Origin: Microcaldota archaeon
Lineage (GTDB): Archaea; Micrarchaeota; Micrarchaeia; Micrarchaeales; CABMGC01
NCBI GenBank assembly: GCA_021802765.1
Contig: JAJZRI010000001.1
Location: 124,001-188,000 of the forward strand
Length of the DNA stretch: 64,000 bases
Reading direction: 5' to 3'
In this document: one piece after another, positions 27,501-36,124 of the stretch
Numbering within the stretch: the first letter of the stretch is position 1
Layout: each line of letters begins with the position of its first letter
Program-made: the position numbers and the translations under genes
The notes under the pieces: generated by a model
The model's input: the letters and a program-made list of their open reading frames with translations, nothing else
Databases searched by the model: none
Told to the model about the DNA's origin: nothing

Positions 27501-30261
27501 AAAGGTATCCATTCACATCGACTAACGAGAGGACATGATGGTAGTTGTTGTTATTGTTTGAATTTGGATATGTTGCTTTGTCAAGAACGTCTGCCGTATC
27601 GGTGCTGCACGTCTGTCCGGAATTCAATGAGTTGCATTGCTGCAGGTCGTGGTTCTCCTGGTTTATTATGTTCTTCATGATGTTGTCAGGGGTGGAGCAT
27701 GGTTGCTGGTTATTGCCGCCGCACTGAGTTGTAACATTGTAAAGCCCCCCATTTGCAAGATAATCCACGATGTTTGCTGCTGGAGCAGGGCCGCCTCCCG
27801 GGATGGGCACTGATATCGAACCGTAAAGGGAATTGTCATTTGCATAGCTTAAGCTTATTCCGGATTCGTACGCCAGTGTTGACCCATCAAATTCTGGAAT
27901 AATTCCAGATAGAGGACTGCCTAGATAAACCTGCGAACCAAGCGGCGACACGGCTATTTCCGGCCAGCGGTTGTTTAAGCAGGGATTGCCCGGAACGGAT
28001 GGACAAGAGATTATATTTCCAGTTATAGATAGTGGCCCGTTGCCGATTACATTTGCTATTCGTATTACCCAGTTGTTTCCAAGCCCAGAGTCATAGCCCG
28101 AAATGTAAACGTCGCCGTATGGATCGGACGTGACATTGTACTCTACGAACTGCGAAGCGGAGAATGTTCCTGAAGACCTCCTTTGTGGATTTTGCTGGTA
28201 ATAATTATTGTCCCAAGCAGCCACAGGTGAAAGATATACCGAACTTGGGATCACATTTATCGCGTATACGTTCTGCTCTTGCAGACCCTGCACATTGGTC
28301 CAATAGTTCTTCCATATTGTCTGGAATTCAGCATTTGTTGATACGGAAGGAGTTACCGAGTTTGGAGGATACAGTGATGTGTTGTAATAACCCTGAAGTA
28401 TAACCCTTAGCACATATAGGTTTATCCCGCTGTTCATAACGGCGTTTTCATATTGCTGCTGAGCTGGAGATAGAGATTGCGACGGTGCTATCGGCGCGCC
28501 GGTATATGAACCGGCATTTGGATCGGATGCTAGAGCAAATAAGTATCCATTTGGAGTGCCAGATATTGACAGAGGTTGCAAAGTGGTGACAAAAGTGGCT
28601 GATGAAGAAGACCCCCCGCTTCCGCCTCCAGAGGATCCCCAATTCCATTTCAATTCATTCATTCCGCTTGGGCAGTTGTCCCCACTATATGAAGTCGGCA
28701 TGAAATAGCAGTATACCGCAGCCGTTAGTGGAGGGTTGACGTCACGGTATGTACCCCAATAACAAAAGATGTGCGGATGTGGAATCCCATTTCCAGGCGT
28801 ATCAGGGCCGTTAGGGCATTGACCCCCTGGCCCGTCAGGATTTTGCTGGACGTAATATTGAGTGTACATATAAGCCCAGGTGAACTCGCAGGTAGGATTA
28901 TTTTGCCAGGTGGCAGATCCAGAATTGCAGTTGGCAGGATTATAGCAGTAAGTAGGATTTGTGGTTTGACAGTCAGGATTATTGTTGTTGCCAAGAAGGC
29001 CGGATGCAACTCCTGAATTGAAGTTGCTTTCTCCATATGAGATTGAGACTATTGTGTCAAGCTGGGTTCCTGTGAAACCTGCGGCACTTGCACAGGCAAC
29101 TACCTGATCGAAGGTTAGTACACCATAATCTAAGGCATTTGGACATTGCGCATTTGATGATGGAGGTCCGCCGCCGCCTGAGCTCCCCGAAGATGTCTGA
29201 GGATACAGGAACCCTGTCTGGGAGTCGGTGCTAGGAAGAGCCACGCCGACACCGCCTGGCGTATAGGAATATGACATTAGGCCAAGGTAGTTACCCACAA
29301 AAAGGCCAATCGAATTTACTGTGAATGGGTCTATCCTACTCTGTGGCTGCTGATAGTTGAGCGAATCGTATATGTCATAAGATAGTGGATAATTGAACTC
29401 GTTTCCTAGCGCGAAGTTGGTTATTTTGGCATTGTACACTAGATATGGAAGCAAACCTATCTGCACGTATCCTAAGCCAGTGTTGAATGGAAGCTGATTG
29501 TTGTATATGTCGGTAAGCGTGACCTTTGAATTTAGAGTGTAGGAGTATTGGCACGTATAAGGCGAGAGCATGCCATCTGATTTTTTAACAAATCCTGTGT
29601 ACTGATAGGATGCGCCTATTGTGTTTGATGATGATATCAGAATCTTCCCATTAAGATAGGACAGATCGGCATATAGAGCCGACCAGGTCCATATTCCCTG
29701 CTGGCCAAATACTGGCACGCCATTGAATATGTTGGATCTGGAATTGAAGAATGTTGACACAAAATTTTGCCCGCCGTTCTGAAGCTCGGGAGAGTAACCT
29801 ATGTTTGTGAGTTGTGCTCGCACTGCGTTAAATAGGTTAACCATCGCGCTTGTGAGAGATGAGGAAGGAAGCGACGTTGGCGGAGGTGCTGTGAGCTCGT
29901 CTAATATGTTTACAGTCACTGGATATGATCCTGAAGGCCCTGACTGGCACTCATTTCCGGCAAGAAACCACGCTCCGAAGTCCTGGAATCCGGTTGTGCT
30001 AAACAGCTGAGGACCCTGAGAAAGGGATGGAGCCTGTGGGCAGGTTATCAGATAAAGGCCGTTTTGGGTATTATAATTGTATACCTCATTTGCAGGAGAG
30101 AGCGGAAATGGATTGAGGCCAGACCTTACTAGCTGGGAGGAGCTGCCAGGGCCTGAGAATGGCAGGCTCACGGTTGCAGACGAAGCTGCGAATGAGAGCG
30201 AGATAAGGATTGATAGAAGTATAAGAAACGAAGCACTATTCATCCTCATCCAATGCGCCAT
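24544..30261 (-). CDS. giant secreted/membrane-anchored protein with internal lysozyme/SLT-like segment
   Basis: signal peptide, C-terminal TM plus basic tail (LYLPAFLVLIAVMVILYGML..KHHPRKGRI), segment FTGTQLDTIVSISYGESNFNSGVASGLLGNNN resembling transglycosylase E-S motif. Confidence 0.75.
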   Translation of the reverse strand: MAHWMRMNSASFLILLSILISLSFAASSATVSLPFSGPGSSSQLVRSGLNPFPLSPANEVYNYNTQNGLYLITCPQAPSLSQGPQLFSTTGFQDFGAWFLAGNECQSGPSGSYPVTVNILDELTAPPPTSLPSSSLTSAMVNLFNAVRAQLTNIGYSPELQNGGQNFVSTFFNSRSNIFNGVPVFGQQGIWTWSALYADLSYLNGKILISSSNTIGASYQYTGFVKKSDGMLSPYTCQYSYTLNSKVTLTDIYNNQLPFNTGLGYVQIGLLPYLVYNAKITNFALGNEFNYPLSYDIYDSLNYQQPQSRIDPFTVNSIGLFVGNYLGLMSYSYTPGGVGVALPSTDSQTGFLYPQTSSGSSGGGGPPSSNAQCPNALDYGVLTFDQVVACASAAGFTGTQLDTIVSISYGESNFNSGVASGLLGNNNNPDCQTTNPTYCYNPANCNSGSATWQNNPTCEFTWAYMYTQYYVQQNPDGPGGQCPNGPDTPGNGIPHPHIFCYWGTYRDVNPPLTAAVYCYFMPTSYSGDNCPSGMNELKWNWGSSGGGSGGSSSSATFVTTLQPLSISGTPNGYLFALASDPNAGSYTGAPIAPSQSLSPAQQQYENAVMNSGINLYVLRVILQGYYNTSLYPPNSVTPSVSTNAEFQTIWKNYWTNVQGLQEQNVYAINVIPSSVYLSPVAAWDNNYYQQNPQRRSSGTFSASQFVEYNVTSDPYGDVYISGYDSGLGNNWVIRIANVIGNGPLSITGNIISCPSVPGNPCLNNRWPEIAVSPLGSQVYLGSPLSGIIPEFDGSTLAYESGISLSYANDNSLYGSISVPIPGGGPAPAANIVDYLANGGLYNVTTQCGGNNQQPCSTPDNIMKNIINQENHDLQQCNSLNSGQTCSTDTADVLDKATYPNSNNNNNYHHVLSLVDVNGYLYVLDYWDGITGQSCSHSITIPLWKSYCSSLNPFSTSEIGGIKFSMLAMRVINTSGVDLPIEPTFSNDLWQCTDSKCSGLTKLKVPNSQFYPPYGWIISANVSSNQQEQSATPAMLAATGHPPSDLIPNLNLGSPSNPIPLADAETLNLCGGSPTPPSGIAPCYQPSSYYQGSTLPVGPLLKAAFCTSAGGLFGFIGQAAGCGMAVLEGTAMSISFNNTISIFVPGWSGHNVPNTYDELILAHINPQNYTKPIGGLDNPAFRKNIDWSCIVGNINLIGKIPGLKGVSDSNYVPGGGSDQALCNYHTLLDNFQVPIYLASNPFQITENIGGYQVLSFDSIFGAGFSSGGGVGSTVGSCTTKSGTQSCTLSSSASSSVSSGVISSSGATIPNLDTLGTLGVLPMTTLNSIISGYTVLPFYFDYQKDWYVSNIQGSGANSNLCSDAALKALESPQVSQDTVYTDSASNQQQSNPSQADVVSASTYAKSALNATYYYQANLSSIILPSTLAYNLLSNRLFGKIYVNATTSSQTNLQQIVNSVDQYSYNSVTYLQGSLPGYQVFVSDQHTQVYGPGSAAPMANINNRYGVMNNFSVSTSAPMLITLFNWFRLPANNYYMYLQLAKSLPGNLQTPYGYHRLIYVFNDQFNNTIYMPLDADIANITQLSMQISPSVNSINVNQTEIFVNGTATWTPPFSTTVTPLKNGYIYIYYDRNLNTIGYNAIDDPVDAATCAFSNVSQPESCTLANPVWNGLQYNNNPIIPGGRSSSACGGTGCNLNSGLFPDGSPYISANIITYSPEFDKSGSCAAPSNSLLTPVNQIYTMCNIYPNNPFSLSNLCPTNAQGKTQFCNEVFYNGTGICTSQIGLVGIYKTNQNGKFTANIIACGAGSPSITAQFYGSPTPQPIFAHQSPLGSAANPSSGQYESFATSNYVWTPVQISQSTQIGSFLLSIGPILYLPAFLVLIAVMVILYGMLQGHHAFRKHHPRKGRI

Positions 30262-30329
30262 AATAATTAGTAATATAATAGATGAGTCTTTATATTTATA
30301 TTTAATTGGATGCGGCCGTTTGATGGAAC

Positions 30330-32876
30330 TTAAGATGGTGAGTTCAGATAGGTTATCTTGAAGATCCTGGTGTCCTGATTCATATAAACCTGCTGCATTG
30401 TAGCCCTGCTATTGTCCCAGAGGCACTGGGTTGTACTGCAGAGATATATCAGTTTGATCATGTTGCTGTTTGCTATTCCAGGTGCGAAGACGAATGCGCC
30501 GGTTACATTGAAGAAGAAGCCGGGTCTTGGAACGTTTGAATACTGTAGCAGTATTGTCTCGCCGTTGGTGCTCTTGTTGAGCGACGCTGATTCGTTGAGA
30601 TATGTGAAGTTGCCGTCGTTTTGGTTGTAGAGGACTACTTGACTAAATGGCACATTCTGCGACTGCGATAACTCGAGCAGCGCGTATATGCTGTCTAGCG
30701 TGTTTGTGACGCTTGAATAGCCCATGTTGATAAGTATTGCAGGATATTGCGAAGCCGGGTTGGTCCTAAGGACCAGTTGCTTGAAGGTGGAATTCACCGT
30801 GGCCTCTGAGAACGAGGTTAGCGGGAGGTATCCGTATTCCGATGCATTTGTGGTTATGTTGGCCTCAGTATATATCCCCTGCGTCTCTATCAGCCAGCTG
30901 GTCCTTACAAGGATGTAGTTGGGGCTTCCCATAAGCGTAGGCGTTGTGAGGAACTGCGGATCGGATGAATCATTTAGCAGCCATGCGGCGAAAGGACCCG
31001 CCTTGGTTCCGTTCTCTGAGCCGACGCTGTCCATTACCGATGTACGGTTTGCTACTGCCTCAACAACAGAGCCGTCGGGCCATAGAGTAACCACGACGCT
31101 ATTCGAAGGCGAGTTTGCCTTTAACCATTGAAGTGCGGTCAAGAATTGCGGATTTATGCTGTCAGCCTGCACAAGCGATTGCGAATAGAAATTTGCATTG
31201 CTAACCAGTTTGATGGCAACGTAGAGTAGGGCTATTACAAGTAATATCAGGGCAAGGTACTTTCCATACGGATAGGCAAATTTCATGTTATTTGCCGCAA
31301 TTATCAGCCAGTACAACGTGAATGCGCTGAGCATTGCAAGTGGGATGGACAGGAGCGCATTGAACCTTATTACATGCATTTCTAGATACGCGGTAATTAT
31401 GAAGTAAGCCATCAGCACAGTCATTGCCGGCGTAAGTTCGAATTTTAGTTTGGGCTTTCCTCCAACAAAACCAACTGAGTCATATACTTGTAAGAAGAGA
31501 TATGGAAGAAATAGTATTACAAGCAGTATTATTCCGAAAATTCCATAGGCCATGGTCCATACTGCCTGTATGGTGCCGAGTGTCGCGCCACTAGGGCATC
31601 CGAACCACCCTACGGTAGAGGTAAAGAGCATGAAGAGGTTTGGAAGCGCAGTGAAGACGTTTGGGCCGAAGCTTGTTAGCAGGAACTGGCATGTTGGTGG
31701 CTGGAGCTCCTGTGTAGTAGAACCAAACGATCCAGGCGCAGTGACGAATCCATTTCCTACAAAGATAGTATATATCGTGCCTGATTGCAATATCGCAAAT
31801 GCACCAGCGCCGAAAATCATAAGCGCAGCAAGAAGACCGAACCTAAGAAGAGGGCTGCCAGTGAAATCGATGCGCACTGAGGTCAGATAATAGGCAAACG
31901 CCCAGAGGGCTACAAGACCCAGATATATTGGCACGAAGGAGAGATCCGTGAGCTGCTGTCCGGGAATTATGCCAGCGAACCTTGCGAGATTCACTGTTAT
32001 AAACCATAATGCAAGAGACAACAGGAAATATTTGCTGTCGTCTATAAGCTTCTCCTTCCTGAATATGAATGCGTAAGATACGAGTATTACAAAGCTAAGG
32101 ATGAATATTGCCGCTGCGAAGGATGCTCCATTCCATACGAGATTTGCAAGCAGGAGCGAAAGACCAGCCAGCACGGACATCTTCAGTTTGCCACTTGATG
32201 TTGACTGCCTAGTCGTCTCAACGAAGAATATCAATGCGATTATTAGGAATAGGCTGACAAAGCTGTCGCCCCTGTACACGAGGGCGCTTGTCCGTGCGGC
32301 ATTGCCCATGCTTAGCGCTATGAAGAATATCACTAGAAGTCCAAAGAGCTTGTCCTTGCTGATGTATCTGGAGAGGATGTATCCGGTGAGCAGCTCGAGA
32401 AGCGCGAAGACCACTGGAAGCATGCGCATTATGGTATAGTAACTTACGCTGCCGCCCAGGATGAAGTACGGTATTAATGTAAGGTAATAGATGCCATGCG
32501 CCTCTGCTACTGGCGCATGCTGCGGATATCCAGATATACCAAGGACTGCAGGGAACTGGAAGCCGTTGTTTACTATCGCCCTCATTGCGGTGAAGTAATA
32601 GAAGCCGTCGGGCTCATAGAAGCCCTGAAGGTTGAGCATCGTGGTCCTGTAATGCACTGCAAGGACCGCTATTACAAGAACCGCTATTAGGAACAGGATA
32701 TTTGGGAAGTCGAACCAATCCATCCAGCTTTGCGCGTCGCGGCCCTGAGTTTGTGGCTGCGCGCTTTGCGCGTTATGCTGCTCTCCTTGCACGTGATGAT
32801 GCGTTTGACCCTGATGAGCAGAATTGACATGCTCAGGTGCATCGTGATGACTATGGCTATGCTCATTTTCTTCCAA
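30330..32876 (-). CDS. aglB: oligosaccharyltransferase AglB/STT3-like
   Basis: multi-TM; EPDGFYYFTAMRAI; LWPDGSVVEAVANRTSVMDS in place of the WWDYG region; soluble C-terminal domain. Confidence 0.82.
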   Translation of the reverse strand: MEENEHSHSHHDAPEHVNSAHQGQTHHHVQGEQHNAQSAQPQTQGRDAQSWMDWFDFPNILFLIAVLVIAVLAVHYRTTMLNLQGFYEPDGFYYFTAMRAIVNNGFQFPAVLGISGYPQHAPVAEAHGIYYLTLIPYFILGGSVSYYTIMRMLPVVFALLELLTGYILSRYISKDKLFGLLVIFFIALSMGNAARTSALVYRGDSFVSLFLIIALIFFVETTRQSTSSGKLKMSVLAGLSLLLANLVWNGASFAAAIFILSFVILVSYAFIFRKEKLIDDSKYFLLSLALWFITVNLARFAGIIPGQQLTDLSFVPIYLGLVALWAFAYYLTSVRIDFTGSPLLRFGLLAALMIFGAGAFAILQSGTIYTIFVGNGFVTAPGSFGSTTQELQPPTCQFLLTSFGPNVFTALPNLFMLFTSTVGWFGCPSGATLGTIQAVWTMAYGIFGIILLVILFLPYLFLQVYDSVGFVGGKPKLKFELTPAMTVLMAYFIITAYLEMHVIRFNALLSIPLAMLSAFTLYWLIIAANNMKFAYPYGKYLALILLVIALLYVAIKLVSNANFYSQSLVQADSINPQFLTALQWLKANSPSNSVVVTLWPDGSVVEAVANRTSVMDSVGSENGTKAGPFAAWLLNDSSDPQFLTTPTLMGSPNYILVRTSWLIETQGIYTEANITTNASEYGYLPLTSFSEATVNSTFKQLVLRTNPASQYPAILINMGYSSVTNTLDSIYALLELSQSQNVPFSQVVLYNQNDGNFTYLNESASLNKSTNGETILLQYSNVPRPGFFFNVTGAFVFAPGIANSNMIKLIYLCSTTQCLWDNSRATMQQVYMNQDTRIFKITYLNSPS

Positions 32877-32916
32877 GAATATCGACCGTATCTTAGTATC
32901 TTATTTGTAAAATATA

Positions 32917-33549
32917 TTAAATAGGAAGGCTTAAAGCTCCTTGGGAATCTTTCGGAATCTGCGTCTTTGTCGCAATTTGTGGCTCGGGTTTCCTCGCAAA
33001 AAGGAGGTACGCTGTATGCCATATTCCAGTTGTCGACGGCCTTGTGCCCTCCTTCCTTACAAGCATATCCCTGACTATTATCTCCACCGCATGCAGATCG
33101 TACATTCCTATCTTCTCAGCTCTCTGGGCGAACTTCTTCATCTGCTCGGTGTGCGGCAGGTATCCTATGACCATTCCCCCAGGCTTTAGGGCCTTCTTTG
33201 CCGCGCTTAGGGCCTTGTCGGATCCGGGCATGTCAAGGACCACCAGGTCTACATCCTTCTGGGATATCCCCTTTGTCACATCCTTGTTTATGAATTCTAT
33301 ATTATCAAGGCCCAGATGCTGCCTGTTCTTTTCGCCTATCTCTATGAAGTCCTGCCTTATGTCGTAACTATAGACCTTCTTGCATATCCTGGCCAGGCTT
33401 ACTGCAAGCCATCCGCTGCCTGTTCCGGCGTCGACGCATATGCTGTTCTTGTCTATTCCGGAATATGATATGATTATGCCGATGTCCTTTGGCAATATCA
33501 CCTGCGGTCCGCGCCGAAGCTTCCGGTAGATCTTTGAGTATATGAACAT
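32917..33549 (-). CDS. TrmI-like tRNA (adenine-N1) methyltransferase
   Basis: RGPQVILPKDIGIII, VDAGTGSGWLAVSLA, VVLDMP motifs. Confidence 0.85.
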   Translation of the reverse strand: MFIYSKIYRKLRRGPQVILPKDIGIIISYSGIDKNSICVDAGTGSGWLAVSLARICKKVYSYDIRQDFIEIGEKNRQHLGLDNIEFINKDVTKGISQKDVDLVVLDMPGSDKALSAAKKALKPGGMVIGYLPHTEQMKKFAQRAEKIGMYDLHAVEIIVRDMLVRKEGTRPSTTGIWHTAYLLFARKPEPQIATKTQIPKDSQGALSLPI

Positions 33550-35799
33550 TCACTGCACCTGCTGCTCCGGGGTCTTCTTTGCGACCCTTGGTTTTCTGGC
33601 CTTCTTTGGCGATGCTTTCTTTTTCTTTGCTTCTGCAGCTGCCACCTTTACTTTCTTGGTCTCCTTGGCAACTGGCTGCGCAGGCTTAGTAGGCATGACT
33701 TCTTGGGAGGCTGGAGCTGCGCTCTTGAGTTCGGATGCCTTCTTTACCTCTATTGCAGGCTTGCCCCAGTCCTTCTTCGAGACGCAGTTGGGATCTAGAT
33801 CCATCTCGAAAGGCCTTCTCCCTTTCCTAAAGACCTTTATCTTGGGCGTATTGCACAGCTCGCAGATCTTGCCCGTGGCGACTATCTTTGCATTCTGCGG
33901 AACCGAGTATGTATTTGTGCATTTTGGATAGTTAGAGCAGCCTATGAAGTTCTTTCCTGCCTTGGACCTACGAAGTATCAGGTTCCCGCCGTCCAGCTTG
34001 CATGGGCCGATGAGGCTCGAATTCTCACTCTCCTTTAGACCTTTTAGGAGCTCTGAACCTATCTCGGCCTCCTTGCCCTTGAACTTGCCTATCAATCCGG
34101 TTATTATCTCCTTGCCCTCAGTTATCACGGCATCCTTGGTGGCCGCCCCCTTCTGTATCTTCTCCATGTCTGTCTCGAGCTTCTTTGTGAGCTCCTCGTC
34201 TAGTATGTCTGGGCAGTATCCGGCGAGCGCGTTGTATACGCTAAGGCCGAACTCCGTTACCTCTATGCTCGATCCCTTTACATAGTCCCTCCTAAAGAGC
34301 GTATCTATTATCTCCGCCCTTGTAGCCTTGGTGCCCAGGTCTTTGCTCTCAAGAAGCGAGATGAGGCTCGCCTTGCTAAACCTCTTTGGAGGAAGAGTCT
34401 TGAGCGACTTCAAGTCCACCTTCTCCGGCTTGATCTTCTCTGCGACTTCGAACTGTGGCAGGGGATTGTCCTTCGGGGTGAAGTATTTGTAGATGTCTAT
34501 CCATCCCCTAAAGAGCGTTGATTCTCCCTGCGCGCGGTACTCGTCTCCTCCGACGTCTATTGAGACCTTCTTTAGCTCGGATTTGGAGTAATCGCCAAAG
34601 CATGCGAGGAATCGCCTTGTTATGAGGTCGTATACCCTGCTCTCCTCGTCATTTAGTTTCTTTGGGTCCTCCCCGGTAGGATATATGGCCGGGTGCGCCT
34701 CGTCTGTCTTTGCGCCCTCCGCTGGCCTGAACCTCTTTTCGTTTATGAGCTTTGTTGCGTGCTCCGAATACTGGGGCATCTTTGAGAGTGATGTAAGTAT
34801 CCTTGGAAGATTAAGGGTTGGCGGTAGCTTCTGGGATGATGTCCTTGGATATGAGATGTACGAGCGCTCATAGAGTATCTGCGCGATTGCAAGCGTCCTT
34901 GAGGGATCTATGTGGAAGACCCTGCTGGCCTCAAGCTGCAGCGATGTCAGATCGAATGGGGGAAACGGCCTTGAACCCCTCTCCTCCTTCTCAACGGATT
35001 TGACGGTTATTGCGCTGGCTTTTGCCTTCTCAAATGATCTGTCTGCAGCATCCTTCTCGAATATCTCCCTGCTTACGGCCTCGAAGTTTACCCCCTTTGC
35101 AGTTATCACTATCTTCCAGTAAGGCCTCGGCGCGAAGTTCTTTATCTCAAGCTCCCTTTTTGCAAGTATTCCAAGGGTAGGTCCCTGAACCCTGCCTATG
35201 CTCAGCGTCTTTCTTATCCCTTTTGTGTATATTGCTGTCATGAGCGCCCTGCTCATGTTTATTCCCCACATCCAGTCGAGCTTGTGCCTGGTCTCTCCGG
35301 CGTCAAAGTTGAGGTGGTCGAACTCATCGAGCTTCTCGTACGACTCGATAAGATCCGCATTGGTCGTCGTTGAGAAGCGCATCCTCTTTAGATTTGCACT
35401 TTGCAGAGGCGCATTCACGTTCTTGTTTATTACCTGCTTGAGTATGTTAGTGCCTATAACCGTTCCCTCTATGTCGTAGTCGCATGCGTTGATGAAGAAG
35501 CTGCACTGCCTTCCCACGATCTCTATCGCATCGAGATATCTCTTGGTGAAGTATGCGCCGGTGCTGACCTTGTACGAAGGCGTCCACTCTATGTCGAATG
35601 TTGGCACCTTGTTTGGCCCTACCTGTGTAAGCGTGAAGAGATGGCCTGCCGCTGCGACAACGAAGATCTGGTCGGTGCCTTTTGTGACGACATAGTACCT
35701 TATTCCATTGAGGTTTTCGGTCCTGGGCCTTGACTCTCCCAGTGCCATCGCTATCCTTATGGCTACGCTTGGCTTTTCCGCCACTATAAGCTTGTTCAT
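33550..35799 (-). CDS. topA: DNA topoisomerase I (type IA)
   Basis: LIVAEKPSVAIRIA, NACDYDIEGTVIG, IGRVQGPTLGILAKRE, SYPRTSSQ; zinc finger GCSNYPKC. Confidence 0.95.
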   Translation of the reverse strand: MNKLIVAEKPSVAIRIAMALGESRPRTENLNGIRYYVVTKGTDQIFVVAAAGHLFTLTQVGPNKVPTFDIEWTPSYKVSTGAYFTKRYLDAIEIVGRQCSFFINACDYDIEGTVIGTNILKQVINKNVNAPLQSANLKRMRFSTTTNADLIESYEKLDEFDHLNFDAGETRHKLDWMWGINMSRALMTAIYTKGIRKTLSIGRVQGPTLGILAKRELEIKNFAPRPYWKIVITAKGVNFEAVSREIFEKDAADRSFEKAKASAITVKSVEKEERGSRPFPPFDLTSLQLEASRVFHIDPSRTLAIAQILYERSYISYPRTSSQKLPPTLNLPRILTSLSKMPQYSEHATKLINEKRFRPAEGAKTDEAHPAIYPTGEDPKKLNDEESRVYDLITRRFLACFGDYSKSELKKVSIDVGGDEYRAQGESTLFRGWIDIYKYFTPKDNPLPQFEVAEKIKPEKVDLKSLKTLPPKRFSKASLISLLESKDLGTKATRAEIIDTLFRRDYVKGSSIEVTEFGLSVYNALAGYCPDILDEELTKKLETDMEKIQKGAATKDAVITEGKEIITGLIGKFKGKEAEIGSELLKGLKESENSSLIGPCKLDGGNLILRRSKAGKNFIGCSNYPKCTNTYSVPQNAKIVATGKICELCNTPKIKVFRKGRRPFEMDLDPNCVSKKDWGKPAIEVKKASELKSAAPASQEVMPTKPAQPVAKETKKVKVAAAEAKKKKASPKKARKPRVAKKTPEQQVQ

Positions 35800-35806
35800 G
35801 TTTTAC

Positions 35807-36055
35807 TTACCTGTTATTGCCTTTGCCCTTTGTGGCAGGCTTATTCTGCCCGTCGCCCGACGCCGAGAGGCTGCGCGATAGATAAAAGCCCAGCGCCACT
35901 GCGATGAGAGTGGATATGTAGAAGAACAGTAGCAGGTTCATCAAAAATAGCGCTATTGAAAGAACGCTGAAGAATACCACGCCTATTGAGACGAAAAGAA
36001 GCCTCTGTTCGTCCTGCTTTTTCGACATCATAATCCAGTATAGTATAATATACAA
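35807..36055 (-). CDS. small two-TM membrane protein
   Basis: hydrophobic FVSIGVVFFSVLSIALFLMNLLLFFYISTLIAVALGFYL. Confidence 0.5.
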   Translation of the reverse strand: MYIILYWIMMSKKQDEQRLLFVSIGVVFFSVLSIALFLMNLLLFFYISTLIAVALGFYLSRSLSASGDGQNKPATKGKGNNR

Positions 36056-36124
36056 GTTTAATATATCCTGCGCTTTAGTAAGCCATAAATATCACGGATT
36101 TTCAGATATGCTATCCTTGATTAG

